Translations under genes and position numbers: made by a program | Part shown: positions 17,964 through 27,371 of the stretch, piece after piece | Layout: each line of letters opens with the position of its first letter | Position numbering within the stretch: the first letter of the stretch is position 1 | The notes under the pieces: generated by a model | What the model saw: the letters and a program-made list of their open reading frames with translations, nothing else | The model's database searches: none | Told to the model about the DNA's origin: nothing | From: JAWSVE01 sp050633885 | GTDB lineage: Bacteria; Pseudomonadota; Gammaproteobacteria; Pseudomonadales; Cellvibrionaceae | Direction: 5' to 3' | DNA: 64,000 nucleotides | Assembly: GCA_050633885.1 (NCBI GenBank) | Contig: JBOEHK010000006.1 | Location: 124,001 to 188,000 of the forward strand

Positions 17964-19682
17964 TTAATTGGGGTCGTTCTCCCAGCTGTAGATTACTTCA
18001 ATTTCATTACCAGAACCGTGATATTGAAAGCTTTCACACATTGTTTTAATAAGGGGAATTCCCCTGCCACAATAGCCAACTGTTTTGTGATCGTTACCAA
18101 TCTTATCTTCAAATTTAAAACCATCACCACTGTCAGTGATTCGAATGGTTAATTTACCGCCTTCTTCGGTTGTGGCATGTGAAAAATGAAAGCGTATAAA
18201 ACCTGATTGTAAGGACTCTAAACGATTTGTTCGCTCATTATAATACTCAGCAAAGCCTTGCGGTGTATCTTTCAAGGCAGAATCTAATTTCAAAACCCCG
18301 TGTTCTAGCGCATTTGAATACAGTTCTGAAAGAATAGTGTACAAACTGCCACTGTGCGAACGTAAGCCTGGCACTTCTGTGATAATGCTCAATAATAAGG
18401 GTAAGGGATCAAATTTTTTAAAAGTCGATGGCATTACTTCGAAATCTAAATTCCACTCCATCAAACCAGGGCCGTTACTTGAATACTCTGGCATGGACGC
18501 AGAGCTGACTTGGCTATGCTCTACCATGGTAATTTCTACCATGGAAAGATCATCATCAGCTTCTTGCTCCCCGATAAAACCATGTACCGATGAAATAATT
18601 TCATCAAACACACGTTCTGGTCTACTATTTTTTTCAAACACATCATACAAACGTTGTTCACCATACATCTCTGCAGCGCTATTTCTCGCTTCATGAATAC
18701 CATCAGACCACATGTAACAACGATCACCATCATCAAGATCAAAATGCTGGCAATCCGCTTTAAATTGAATATCAGAAACCACACCTAACGGTAAGTGAGT
18801 TGACTTAATCGTTTCGACTTTATTTAAGGCATGCCGATAAATAAAACAATCAGGCAATCCACCATTCCATGCCGTGACTGTTTTTTCTCGATAATTGATT
18901 TCTAAAAAAGTAGCGCAACAAAAAACACCCACAGGTAAAATTGATTTTAATTTTTGATTTATTTCTCGCAATATATCTGTCAGCGCAAAACCTTTATGAG
19001 CCATACCATAAAAAGTTGAGGCTAACGGCATAGCGCCAATCGCGGCAGGTAAGCCATGCCCCGTAAAATCCCCCAATAAAACCATCATGCTGCCAGACGG
19101 TCTCAAAGCTGCTACCAAAACATCACCATTAAAAACGGCCATAGGGGACAAGTAATGTTTGACGTTATTGGCATCTAAACAGCCACTATGTGCAATATTA
19201 TCAAAGACTTGTTTGGCAACCGTTTGCTCTTGAATTAAATGATTATTGTGGATTTTTATCTGATCACGCTGCACGAGCATTGTGCTGTGCAATTCACGCA
19301 TTCGATTAAATGATTTAATTTTCGCTTGAAGAATAACGCGGTTATATGGCTTTTGAAGAAAATCATCACCACCTGCATCTAAACATTGAACTAACGCATC
19401 AGTATCAGTGAGAGACGTTAAAAAGATAATAGGAATTAACGCTTCGCCGGCTAATTCTTTAATAAGTCGAGCCGCACCAAAACCATCAAGGTTTGGCATC
19501 AGAGCATCCAATAAAACGATATCTGGATTTTCAGTTTTAAATTTTTCGACAGCTTCTACACCATCTTTTGCACTTACAACATTATGCCCTTCTCGCTTAA
19601 CGATTGACTCAAGAATAAATCGATCAGTATCTGTGTCATCAGCAATTAATACTTTTAAACATGTATTACTCAATGTTGGCAT
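17964..19682 (-). CDS. hsbR: HsbR-like response regulator: receiver, PP2C phosphatase, anti-sigma kinase
   Basis: 572 residues with three domains. A receiver domain (~10-125) has phosphoacceptor D59 (IVLLDALMP). A SpoIIE/PP2C phosphatase (~180-390) has metal-binding stretches GDFTGHG and DDLSM. A C-terminal GHKL ATPase of the RsbW type (~435-565) has N-box ELYSNALEHG. In P. aeruginosa HsbR, phosphorylation by HptB turns the protein from a kinase into a phosphatase of the anti-anti-sigma factor HsbA. All three activities look intact here. It lies 88 bp before hptB and 130 bp after hsbA. Confidence 0.92.
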   Translation of the reverse strand: MPTLSNTCLKVLIADDTDTDRFILESIVKREGHNVVSAKDGVEAVEKFKTENPDIVLLDALMPNLDGFGAARLIKELAGEALIPIIFLTSLTDTDALVQCLDAGGDDFLQKPYNRVILQAKIKSFNRMRELHSTMLVQRDQIKIHNNHLIQEQTVAKQVFDNIAHSGCLDANNVKHYLSPMAVFNGDVLVAALRPSGSMMVLLGDFTGHGLPAAIGAMPLASTFYGMAHKGFALTDILREINQKLKSILPVGVFCCATFLEINYREKTVTAWNGGLPDCFIYRHALNKVETIKSTHLPLGVVSDIQFKADCQHFDLDDGDRCYMWSDGIHEARNSAAEMYGEQRLYDVFEKNSRPERVFDEIISSVHGFIGEQEADDDLSMVEITMVEHSQVSSASMPEYSSNGPGLMEWNLDFEVMPSTFKKFDPLPLLLSIITEVPGLRSHSGSLYTILSELYSNALEHGVLKLDSALKDTPQGFAEYYNERTNRLESLQSGFIRFHFSHATTEEGGKLTIRITDSGDGFKFEDKIGNDHKTVGYCGRGIPLIKTMCESFQYHGSGNEIEVIYSWENDPN

Positions 19683-19812
19683 AACAAACTAAATTTCCTT
19701 GTGGTATTACATCTATGTTTAAAGTCATAAGGCTGAAATAAAAAAGCTAGACGCCTGTCAAACAGGGGTCTAGCTAAATGTTAAAGTACATAATGCGTTT
19801 AAAGACAATTGG

Positions 19813-20118
19813 TTACTGGATAGTAAACAATTGCTCGAAATTTGAAATCGTCAGTATTTTTTTTACATCAGGGCTACAGTTTACAATTTTGACTGTTGAG
19901 GTATCACCACCCGCATGATCTCTCAGTAACAGCAGCATGCCCAAAGCAGAGCTATCAAGATATGTCGTTTCACTCATATCTACTGCATAAGCACCTGGCG
20001 TTCCCTCTAGGCTTTCATAACTACGCCTAAAATCTTGGTGTGCGCTAAAATCAAATCGCCCTTGAACACTAATGGTGAGCTCAGCGCCGTCTGGGGAGAT
20101 AGTTGAATTAATTGACAT
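19813..20118 (-). CDS. hsbA: HsbA-like anti-anti-sigma factor (STAS domain)
   Basis: STAS-domain protein of 101 residues. The phosphorylatable serine lies in YLDSSALGML; Ser56 is at the position reported as phosphorylated in P. aeruginosa HsbA. There, unphosphorylated HsbA binds the anti-sigma factor FlgM and so frees FliA, while phosphorylated HsbA acts on a diguanylate cyclase. FlgM and FliA are both encoded in this window, so the same circuit can be inferred. It lies upstream of hsbR on the minus strand, separated from fliJ by 315 bp. Confidence 0.9.
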   Translation of the reverse strand: MSINSTISPDGAELTISVQGRFDFSAHQDFRRSYESLEGTPGAYAVDMSETTYLDSSALGMLLLLRDHAGGDTSTVKIVNCSPDVKKILTISNFEQLFTIQ

Positions 20119-20433
20119 AACAAAACCTCTTGAACAAATAAAATGTCTTTCCTAACAGTATAGGTCTAGATCTGAAGCAATGTCCCTTTACTTTAATAAA
20201 CAGCCATTGATATAACACAGTCTATCTTACGCGCTCGTAACGACCTGTCCCTTAAGCATAGACTATTTTTTTTAATCTACGCAGCGTAATTTATAGAAAA
20301 TATCGCTATATAGAGGCTACAAATGAAGTGGATAACGATAAAAAAGTAATTTAGAGGTGATGAGGCGAGTTTGCCGGTCGATAAATCCGTATTTGAGACC
20401 ACGTTAAAGACAAATGGAAGATAACGATTCTCA
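20119..20433. other. fliJ-hsbA intergenic gap, no gene recognised
   Basis: 315 bp between the fliJ stop and the hsbA ATG. An open frame on the minus strand (20277-20501) overlaps fliJ by 67 bp and looks fortuitous. I found no sigma-54 or sigma-28 site and no clear terminator. The length of the gap suggests that hsbA-hsbR-hptB has its own, unrecognised promoter. Confidence 0.5.
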
Positions 20434-20931
20434 TTAATCATTTCGATGCTGACTCTCATTGGAGTTTGATAATGTAGCGCTAGAAGATATCGTGTTTCCA
20501 TCTCTACAGTATTTCTGGCTAATCAGCTCATCCATTATCTTTTGCTCTACCTTATCCTCATTTGTTTGCTCTTCTTTTTTAGCACGGTCAATAAGGTCTT
20601 CTAAAACTCGGCGTCGATGACGTAATACCATCCATTCTTTTTGCAGTGTATTGATCGTTATTTCGGTATCTGATATTTGCCCCATTATTTGAGTGACCGA
20701 GTTTGATAAACGATGAGTAAACCCACGCATACGCGTAAGCTCATCGATTGAGATATTGTTCTGATGAGTACTTTTCGATAAATACTCTTGATAATAATCT
20801 TGGACTTGATCGTATTGTTTTTGTTCTTCAATCAATTGAATGTGTGCTTTTTGAAGACTGAGAGCAGCCGCCGCTTCTTTTTTTTCAGCTAACTTTTTTA
20901 CTATTTCTAGTCGATCAGATTTAGAAGGCAT
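20434..20931 (-). CDS. fliJ: FliJ, export ATPase stalk and chaperone-escort protein
   Basis: Coiled-coil protein of 165 residues (family ~145) that sits in the FliI hexamer and contacts FlhA. Charged heptad-rich helices run from ~5 to 125. The last ~40 residues (after QTNEDKVEQK) are a polar extension. Its ATG lies 11 bp inside the end of fliI. Assigned on its coiled-coil character and its position after fliI; sequence conservation in FliJ is always low. Confidence 0.9.
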   Translation of the reverse strand: MPSKSDRLEIVKKLAEKKEAAAALSLQKAHIQLIEEQKQYDQVQDYYQEYLSKSTHQNNISIDELTRMRGFTHRLSNSVTQIMGQISDTEITINTLQKEWMVLRHRRRVLEDLIDRAKKEEQTNEDKVEQKIMDELISQKYCRDGNTISSSATLSNSNESQHRND

Positions 20932-22321
20932 TTTGAGTCATTGTCTTTGCATCGGGTGTACCAACAGATTCGTTAATCAATGAAGGGGCAATTAACGATT
21001 CAAGAGCTTCTGTACTCTCAGTAAACGATACTGCCTGTTGAATACTTTGAGAAATAAACTGCCTTAAAAATGGCATACGCTCTATCGCCGCATCAACTTC
21101 TGAATCGGCTCCTTTATTGTAAGCACCGACATTAATTAAATCTTTATTCTCTTGATACAACGACATAAGCTGTTTAAAACGTTGCATTTTTGATAAGTGT
21201 TCTTGAGAAACAATATTGGGCATAACACGACTAACGGAACGACTCACATCAATAGCGGGATAAATACCTTCGTCAGCTAAATTTCGGGACAACACAATAT
21301 GGCCATCTAATATTGCGCGAGCTGAATCCGCTATGGGATCTTGTAAATCATCGCCCTCAGTTAATACCGTGTAGAAAGCAGTAATCGAACCTTCACCCTC
21401 GTCAGCATTTCCAGCCCGCTCTACTAATTGTGGAATTTTTGCAAACACACTTGGTGGATATCCTTTTGTTGCAGGAGGCTCACCAATTGCCAATGAAATT
21501 TCACGTTGCGCTTGAGCATATCGAGTTAGTGAATCCATCAATAACAAAACATTGAACCCTTGATCACGAAAATGTTCAGCGATACGTGTCGCCAACTGCG
21601 ATGCACGCAATCGCATTAATGGCGGGTCGTCTGCTGGTGACGCCACGACTACTGCTCGCTGTAAACCTTCGGGACCGAGAACGTGATCGATGAATTCTTT
21701 CACTTCTCTTCCACGTTCACCTATTAAACCAACCACAACGATATCGGCAGTTGTGTATTTTGTCATCATCCCTAAAAGAACACTTTTACCCACACCACTG
21801 CCAGCAAACAAACCTAATCGCTGCCCTCGACCAACAGTGAGTAACGCATTGATTGCTTGAATGCCAACGTCTAATGGCTCACGAATGGGCTGTCGTTGCA
21901 TTGGGTTGATAATATTGGGAACAGCAGAAAGGGCATCATCACCTAAATAAGTTGATTGTCCATCAAGTGGTTGCCCCAAACCATTAATCACTCGACCTAA
22001 ACATTCATTGCCAATTTTAACAGTATGATTCTTCGGAACTGGCCTAACGATGGCGCCCGCTTCGATCCCGTTAATCGCATCGATGGGCATTAAAAATATT
22101 TTTTCACCTGAAAACCCGACAACCTCTGCTTCAATCTGTTTTTCACCTACAACCACTTCACATTGATCGCCTACCGATGCTTTTAAACCCACGGCTTCGA
22201 GTGTCATACCAATAGAACGCGTTAAATACCCCTGTGCATAAGGTTCAACATCAACAGGATTTTTTAACTGGAACTTCGCTAATCGATTGATTAATGGATC
22301 AATATCAACGTCGGATCTCAT
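20921..22321 (-). CDS. fliI: FliI, flagellum-specific export ATPase
   Basis: F1-type ATPase of 466 residues that energises unfolding and delivery of export substrates. Walker A is GSGVGKSV at 174-181. Walker B (VLLLMDSLTRYAQAQREI) and the catalytic Glu of GERGREV are present, as is the PSVFAKIPQLVERAG signature. The ATG overlaps the fliH stop by four bases (ATGA). Confidence 0.97.
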   Translation of the reverse strand: MRSDVDIDPLINRLAKFQLKNPVDVEPYAQGYLTRSIGMTLEAVGLKASVGDQCEVVVGEKQIEAEVVGFSGEKIFLMPIDAINGIEAGAIVRPVPKNHTVKIGNECLGRVINGLGQPLDGQSTYLGDDALSAVPNIINPMQRQPIREPLDVGIQAINALLTVGRGQRLGLFAGSGVGKSVLLGMMTKYTTADIVVVGLIGERGREVKEFIDHVLGPEGLQRAVVVASPADDPPLMRLRASQLATRIAEHFRDQGFNVLLLMDSLTRYAQAQREISLAIGEPPATKGYPPSVFAKIPQLVERAGNADEGEGSITAFYTVLTEGDDLQDPIADSARAILDGHIVLSRNLADEGIYPAIDVSRSVSRVMPNIVSQEHLSKMQRFKQLMSLYQENKDLINVGAYNKGADSEVDAAIERMPFLRQFISQSIQQAVSFTESTEALESLIAPSLINESVGTPDAKTMTQNAF

Positions 22322-23364
22322 TCATCATTACCTTTAGCGTCACTATTTTTTTTATTCTCATCGTTTTCTTTATTTTCATTGTTTTTTTCATTATCAATTT
22401 TTCCGTCGTTGATTTGTTCGTCATGTATTTCTTCATCAAAATCGGTTGGGGGCTTGTCGAGCTGAGAGTCAGCTTCTGTTATTTCTATCATCTCTGTTTC
22501 AACGTCGTTTTGAATACTTTCTGGAGCATCAAAACGTTTAGCCGTCTGACCACCGACTTCATCGGCTATAGGTTCTTCTGGTGTATCGAGTATTTCATTC
22601 TCAGGATTACCCAAATATTCACCGGCAATAAATTTTTCCAGCGTTTGCTCCAGTCTTTTTTCCACCGAAAAATCAACAAAGCTTTCTTTTGTTTGAACTT
22701 TACAACCACCAGGCATGATCGAGGGATCGCCGCTTAATTCCCACTGAACTGCTCGCCCAATAAAAAAATCATTCATCAAAGCCATATCATCAGGATTGAC
22801 ATAAATAGAAATATTATCAGAACCACCGGGTAATGCAGCGATAGATTGTTTTACCAAGTCTCGTATATGAGAAGAATCAGTCGTAATTTCGCGCTTTAGA
22901 ATTGTTTGAGTGAGTGAGTGAATCGTGTTAAATAAAACATTTTCTAAATGTTCGGTGTGTTTTTCAAACGGATCAAGTAAACCATTGATCAATAAAATAA
23001 GTCGTTCGCCTTCTCTCTCTATTTGTTCTTTTGAATTCTGTAATGCTTTTTGTTCACCTGATTCAAAACCTTGTTTGTACCCTGTTTCAGAACCTTCTTT
23101 TAATCCATCTTGATATCCTTGCTGCCTAGCTGATTCGGCCAGCTCTGAAATTTGTTTAGCTGTCAGAGGTTTTTTATATTGATTCGAAGAAACCGTTTCA
23201 CCAGCAACTTCATTTCCTCTTAATCTTTCAAGGTCTCGCCTTTCTCTGTCTTCTTTTTCAGCACTTGATAATACATTTGTACTGTCATCAATTTGAGGTA
23301 ATTCCCAAGAGTGATATTCAGAGGTTTTATCGTTTGGAATTCGAGTGGTATGCGGGTCTGTCAT
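22318..23364 (-). CDS. fliH: FliH, export ATPase regulator with a long acidic tail
   Basis: Regulator that binds FliI through its C-terminal domain and FliN/FlhA through its N-terminus. A GxxxG-type glycine-repeat helix (QQGYQDGLKEGSETGYKQG) is visible at ~100-120, and the FliI-binding domain ends at about residue 250 (VEKRLEQTLEKFIAGEY). Unusually, ~98 further residues follow. They are strongly acidic and end in an Asn/Lys/Glu-only stretch. Total 348 residues against ~230-270 in relatives. The tail is encoded by low-complexity DNA (22320-22430). Confidence 0.93.
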   Translation of the reverse strand: MTDPHTTRIPNDKTSEYHSWELPQIDDSTNVLSSAEKEDRERRDLERLRGNEVAGETVSSNQYKKPLTAKQISELAESARQQGYQDGLKEGSETGYKQGFESGEQKALQNSKEQIEREGERLILLINGLLDPFEKHTEHLENVLFNTIHSLTQTILKREITTDSSHIRDLVKQSIAALPGGSDNISIYVNPDDMALMNDFFIGRAVQWELSGDPSIMPGGCKVQTKESFVDFSVEKRLEQTLEKFIAGEYLGNPENEILDTPEEPIADEVGGQTAKRFDAPESIQNDVETEMIEITEADSQLDKPPTDFDEEIHDEQINDGKIDNEKNNENKENDENKKNSDAKGNDE

Positions 23365-23367
23365 AAT

Positions 23368-24402
23368 TTACAACATTTCCTCTCCGCCGCTTCCTAACAT
23401 AATCTCACCAGCATCAGCCATACGTCGTGCGATAGTAAGAATTTCTTTTTGTGCCTCTTCAACTTCAGACAACCTAACCGGACCTTTAGCTTCCAAATCA
23501 TCACGGAGTAATTCCGCTGCACGTTTAGACATATTTTTGAATATTTTTTCTGATAATTCTTCGTCTGCACCTTTCAACGCTAAAATTAACACATCAGAAG
23601 AAACTTCTCGCAATAGGGCTTGTACACCGCGATCATCGAGTTCATTAAGGTTAGAGAATACAAACATCAAATCTTGAATTTTCGTTGTCATTTCTTCATC
23701 GACGTCTTTCATACTTTCCATGATTTCGCCTTCGATATTTTTGTCTAAACAGTTCATGATATCAGCGGCTACTTTTATTCCGCCCATTTCTTTTGTTTGA
23801 GATCCGGTGTTACCCGAAAACTGTTTTTCTAAAATATGATTTAATTCTTGCAGCGCGCTCGGCTGCACAGATTCCAGCGTTGCAACTCTCATTACAATAT
23901 CGAGTCTGTTTTTTTCTTCTAAAAAACCCATGACTTCTGCAGCTTGGTCTGAATCGAGATAAGCAACAACAATCGCCTGGATTTGCGGATGCTCATCACG
24001 AATCATATCCGCAATAGATTTTGCTTCCATCCATTTCAGTGTATCGAGGCCAGAAGAACTTCCGCCCATTAAAATTCTATCTATTAAACCACCCGCTTTG
24101 TCCTCACCTAATGCCGTGACTAACATATTGCGAATATAGCTATCAGCGCCAACACCTAAACTGGTTAGCTCTTTTACTTCATCCAATAAGTTTCCTAAAA
24201 TGGCTTCAACTTCAAACTGTTGAACATTATTCAAACTCGACATAGCAGTCCCAAGGCGTTGCACTTCTTTTGGGCCCATGTGTTTTAGCACTTCTGCTGC
24301 ATCCTGCTCGCCAAGAGACATGAGTAACACAGCGGCTTGTTCAAGCTTTTCGAGTTTTAATTCTTTGCCACCAGCACCGGCATTTCCTGTTGATCTAGCC
24401 AT
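23368..24402 (-). CDS. fliG: FliG, rotor switch protein
   Basis: Rotor protein of 344 residues linking the MS ring to the C ring and contacting the stator. N-terminal FliF-binding domain (LEKLEQAAVLLMSLGEQDAAEVL), middle domain with the EHPQ motif (DEHPQIQAIVVAYLD), and the C-terminal charged torque helix region (VFSNLNELDDRGVQALLREV) are all clear. It lies 8 bp after fliF and 3 bp before fliH. Confidence 0.97.
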   Translation of the reverse strand: MARSTGNAGAGGKELKLEKLEQAAVLLMSLGEQDAAEVLKHMGPKEVQRLGTAMSSLNNVQQFEVEAILGNLLDEVKELTSLGVGADSYIRNMLVTALGEDKAGGLIDRILMGGSSSGLDTLKWMEAKSIADMIRDEHPQIQAIVVAYLDSDQAAEVMGFLEEKNRLDIVMRVATLESVQPSALQELNHILEKQFSGNTGSQTKEMGGIKVAADIMNCLDKNIEGEIMESMKDVDEEMTTKIQDLMFVFSNLNELDDRGVQALLREVSSDVLILALKGADEELSEKIFKNMSKRAAELLRDDLEAKGPVRLSEVEEAQKEILTIARRMADAGEIMLGSGGEEML

Positions 24403-24410
24403 TTATTATT

Positions 24411-26126
24411 TTACTCCTCTGCTGCTGCCCAACGTTTAACGACTTGAGCAACACGGCCTGGATCTTCTGCAATCATTCCTTTCACCATACTTAGATGTTG
24501 TTCATATCCTTTATCAGGACTCGGAAGACTTAACGCATTTCCACCGGACAGAGTAACCGTTTCATCATTTGAAGCGCCCGACCCATCCATACCCGATGAT
24601 TCAAGTGCGGCCGCTTCTCGCGCTTCATCTAACGCTTTATTTTGTAATCCACCTGCCGCTAAACTTTTTAAAATCGGTCGCAAAAGCCCAAACAATAAAG
24701 CGATGATGATAAAAACAGTACCGGCAATTTTTAAAATTGACAAAAACCAATCTTCTTGCCAGATAGGCGTCGATTCAAAAGGAATATCAATGACATCTTC
24801 TTTTAAAAATGATGAATTAATAATATTCACGCTATCGCCTCGCGCAGCAGAAAAACCCACAGCATCTCTCACTAAAATTCCCAATCGTTCTAACTCTGAT
24901 TCGGTCCATGTAATTCTAGTTTCAGCGCCACTCTCTGGGTCAACAGTGACTCGATCATTTAACACAACAGCAACAGTTAATCGTTTTAATTGACCCACTT
25001 GATGCTTTGTATAACTCACTGTTCGATCTAACTCATAATTTCGTGTTGCCTGACTACGTGAATTTGTGGGTGACGCAGCAGCAGTTCCATCACCATTTGC
25101 ACCAGCGACTTCCGGTGCTTGCGCATTACCTGGTGGTTGATTTGTTAATGCCCCCGGAATACCCGCAGTTTCTGCACCGCTCGATCTCGCTTCTTCAACA
25201 GTCTGTTCGCTTCGTATTGCTGGTAAATCTGGGTTAAACGTTTCTGCCGCTTGCTCAACAGAAGTAAAATCAACTTCAGCGCTCACTTCCGCACGGTAAT
25301 TTTGTACTCCGACAATGGGCTCAAGAATACTATTGACACGTTTTGTATAATCTTTTTCCAGTTTTCTTGTGTACTCTCGTTGCTTACCCGCCATCATAAA
25401 TTCAGGGCTTTCGATTTCTAATTCAAACAATTGACCTTTTTGATCAACGATGGTGACATTTTCTAATTTCAATTCAGAAATACTAGAAGCAACAATATTA
25501 GCAACCGCCTGTACTTGCTGTGGTGATAACGTTCTTCCAGGATACAACTCAATAAAAACAGAAGCGCGCGGCTCACGATTATCTCTAACAAAAACTGAAG
25601 CCTTTGGAATAGCTAAATGAACACGAGCACTTCGAACACTTCGAATACTCGTAATGGTTCTCGCCAGCTCACCTTCCAATCCACGACGATAGCGTGCATT
25701 CTCCATGAATTGGCTGCTACCTAACGGTTGTTCTTTATCTAATAATTCAAAACCAACCGATTTATCATCCGAAATGCCTGCCTCAGCTAATCGTAATCTG
25801 GCTTTATTCACATCATCTGCTGCCACCAACAAAGCACCACTTGCTCCATCAACTTTGTAAGTAATATCGTTTGCTTCGAATATTTGCACAACCTCAGCGG
25901 AATCGAGCCGATCGAGACTTCCGTACATTGGTCGATACTCTTTTTCTTGACTCCACATCACTGCCGCAAAACCAACGGCAACACTAATCGCAAGTCCAAC
26001 CATTAATCCAACTTGCCGTAAAAGATTTAAACCGTTAAAGCCTTCAACTAAATCATTGGTTGCATTGCCCTTTGCACTGGGCGATAACGCTGTTGAACCA
26101 CTGAGGTCTTGTGCTGCTTCTGCCAT
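24411..26126 (-). CDS. fliF: FliF, MS-ring protein
   Basis: Inner-membrane ring protein of 571 residues, the base on which the flagellum assembles. Two transmembrane helices bracket the periplasmic part: one at ~38-60 (VGLMVGLAISVAVGFAAVMW) and one at ~460-485. The ring-building motifs and YscJ-like domain lie between them. The last ~40 residues (DPGRVAQVVKRWAAAEE) are the FliG-binding tail. A Gly/Ala/Pro-rich loop at ~315-360 is the usual variable segment. Confidence 0.97.
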   Translation of the reverse strand: MAEAAQDLSGSTALSPSAKGNATNDLVEGFNGLNLLRQVGLMVGLAISVAVGFAAVMWSQEKEYRPMYGSLDRLDSAEVVQIFEANDITYKVDGASGALLVAADDVNKARLRLAEAGISDDKSVGFELLDKEQPLGSSQFMENARYRRGLEGELARTITSIRSVRSARVHLAIPKASVFVRDNREPRASVFIELYPGRTLSPQQVQAVANIVASSISELKLENVTIVDQKGQLFELEIESPEFMMAGKQREYTRKLEKDYTKRVNSILEPIVGVQNYRAEVSAEVDFTSVEQAAETFNPDLPAIRSEQTVEEARSSGAETAGIPGALTNQPPGNAQAPEVAGANGDGTAAASPTNSRSQATRNYELDRTVSYTKHQVGQLKRLTVAVVLNDRVTVDPESGAETRITWTESELERLGILVRDAVGFSAARGDSVNIINSSFLKEDVIDIPFESTPIWQEDWFLSILKIAGTVFIIIALLFGLLRPILKSLAAGGLQNKALDEAREAAALESSGMDGSGASNDETVTLSGGNALSLPSPDKGYEQHLSMVKGMIAEDPGRVAQVVKRWAAAEE

Positions 26127-26185
26127 AATTTTCTTTTAACCGATGAATACAAAATATAATTTTTGAAATAGTTTTTTAATCATTC

Positions 26186-26572
26186 TTAAATAGGCATATT
26201 CATAACGTCACGATAAGAGTCAACCAGTTTATTTCTTACTTGTAACATCGCCTGAAAAGAGACACTTGCTTTCTGAGACGCCACCATGACCTCAGTAATA
26301 TCAACATTAGGATCGCCTTGCTCATAGGCTTTAGCCAAACCTGCCGAGGTTTTTTGAACATCGTTGACCTTGTCTATTGCCTGGGTAAACAGGTCGCCAA
26401 AATTTTGTGTGGTTTTTTTGGCGGAGTCGGCAGTGAGTAATCCATCAAGCGGATTAGGTTTTCCAATAGTATCGCCAGCTCGTAAACTGTTTGGGTTTGA
26501 AAATGCATCTGTCTGCGACTTTATCGCCCTCATCTCACCCAATAAGCGGTTAATGTCCATTCGGTCAGTCAT
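26186..26572 (-). CDS. fliE: FliE, MS-ring/rod junction protein
   Basis: Protein of 128 residues that joins the MS ring to the proximal rod and is an early export substrate. The conserved C-terminal half (VNDVQKTSAGLAKAYEQGD ... SFQAMLQVRNKLVDSYRDVM) is complete. It heads the fliE-F-G-H-I-J unit and is preceded at ~125 bp by a sigma-54 promoter. Confidence 0.96.
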   Translation of the reverse strand: MTDRMDINRLLGEMRAIKSQTDAFSNPNSLRAGDTIGKPNPLDGLLTADSAKKTTQNFGDLFTQAIDKVNDVQKTSAGLAKAYEQGDPNVDITEVMVASQKASVSFQAMLQVRNKLVDSYRDVMNMPI

Positions 26573-26692
26573 AATCTTCTCTCTTTTCGTTACTTCGCTC
26601 GCTTGTCGAAGTGTCAGTTAACACATCGACAAGCGCTACAAGATGACAAGTTTTTGGCGTTTCATTAAAAATCGGGTTCCATTTAAGTGAAA

Positions 26693-26709
26693 TGCATTAA
26701 ATGGGCCAA
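26693..26709 (-). promoter_or_regulatory. Sigma-54 promoter for fliEFGHIJ
   Basis: Minus-strand TTGGCCCatttaATGCA has GG-N10-GC spacing, one mismatch in each element, and lies 121 bp before the fliE ATG. The remainder of the 364-bp fliE/glutaredoxin divergent gap shows no further site I recognise. Confidence 0.6.
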
Positions 26710-26936
26710 TATTTACCGCTTTTAATTCAGCTCGGTAACGTTATGCCTATTAGCGGATGAGGCTTTATTCAGTAAAATAGAGCTTATGAAAAATCAATGT
26801 GACGAATACAGAGGGTAGAATAAAACGGATTGTTATATCGATAGATAGGATTGATTGTTTTAGATTTCATAGCGCTCTGACATAATACCAACCGAATATG
26901 TATCGATTAATGTCATGTATTGAAACGGGATAAATC

Positions 26937-27176
26937 ATGGAACCAATCACTGTCTATAGCTCCGACCATTGCGGTTATTGCACAGCAGCTAAGAAATTAT
27001 TAGAACAAAAAGAATTTGAGTATTCAGAAATTAATGTTTCTCATGATCCTGAAAAACGACAAGAGATGATGGAGAAAAGTCGTCAACGCTCAGTGCCTCA
27101 GATTTTTTTTGGCGATAAACACATTGGCGGATACACAGATTTAGTTGCCTACTTCAAACAACAGAATACATCGTAA
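26937..27176 (+). CDS. grxC: Glutaredoxin, Grx3 type
   Basis: Small cytosolic thiol-disulfide oxidoreductase of 79 residues that reduces protein and glutathione mixed disulfides. The active site is C12-G-Y-C15, a dithiol type. The glutathione-binding TVP-like stretch (RSVPQIFFGDKHIGG) is present. ATG at 26937 with GGGA seven bases upstream. Plus strand and divergent from fliE, so it is not part of the flagellar units. Confidence 0.93.
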   Translation: MEPITVYSSDHCGYCTAAKKLLEQKEFEYSEINVSHDPEKRQEMMEKSRQRSVPQIFFGDKHIGGYTDLVAYFKQQNTS

Positions 27177-27309
27177 GTGTTTGCGGCTGATTCACTGCGT
27201 AAAAAGATAAGTACCACGTGATACTTGATCATTTATGGAGAAGGGAAATTGACATTTAAGACGATAGCACTAAACACTAAACACTAAGCAGCAAATAAAT
27301 ACTAAAACA

Positions 27310-27345
27310 CCCATAGATTTTAAATTGACATTTGAAATCTATGGG
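27310..27345. terminator. Long hairpin between convergent genes, probable terminator
   Basis: CCCATAGATTT at 27310-27320 pairs with 27335-27345. Inner bases can extend the stem to ~16 bp with a TGAC loop. It lies between the ends of the glutaredoxin gene and the minus-strand PA3496-family gene. T-tracts are short on both sides, so termination is likely but not certain. A 7-bp tandem motif (CACTAAA, three copies around 27270-27292) lies just upstream. Confidence 0.55.
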
Positions 27346-27371
27346 AAAACTAGAATCGCTGATCCATCAAA

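Noticed and set aside
20277..20501. Minus-strand frame of 74 residues overlapping the fliJ end
   Set aside because: Overlaps fliJ by 67 bp, lacks a ribosome site and resembles no family; treated as fortuitous.
22294..22737. Plus-strand open frame of 147 residues over fliH
   Set aside because: Its Phe/Ile-rich sequence is the complement of the low-complexity acidic FliH tail; no ribosome site and no family resemblance.
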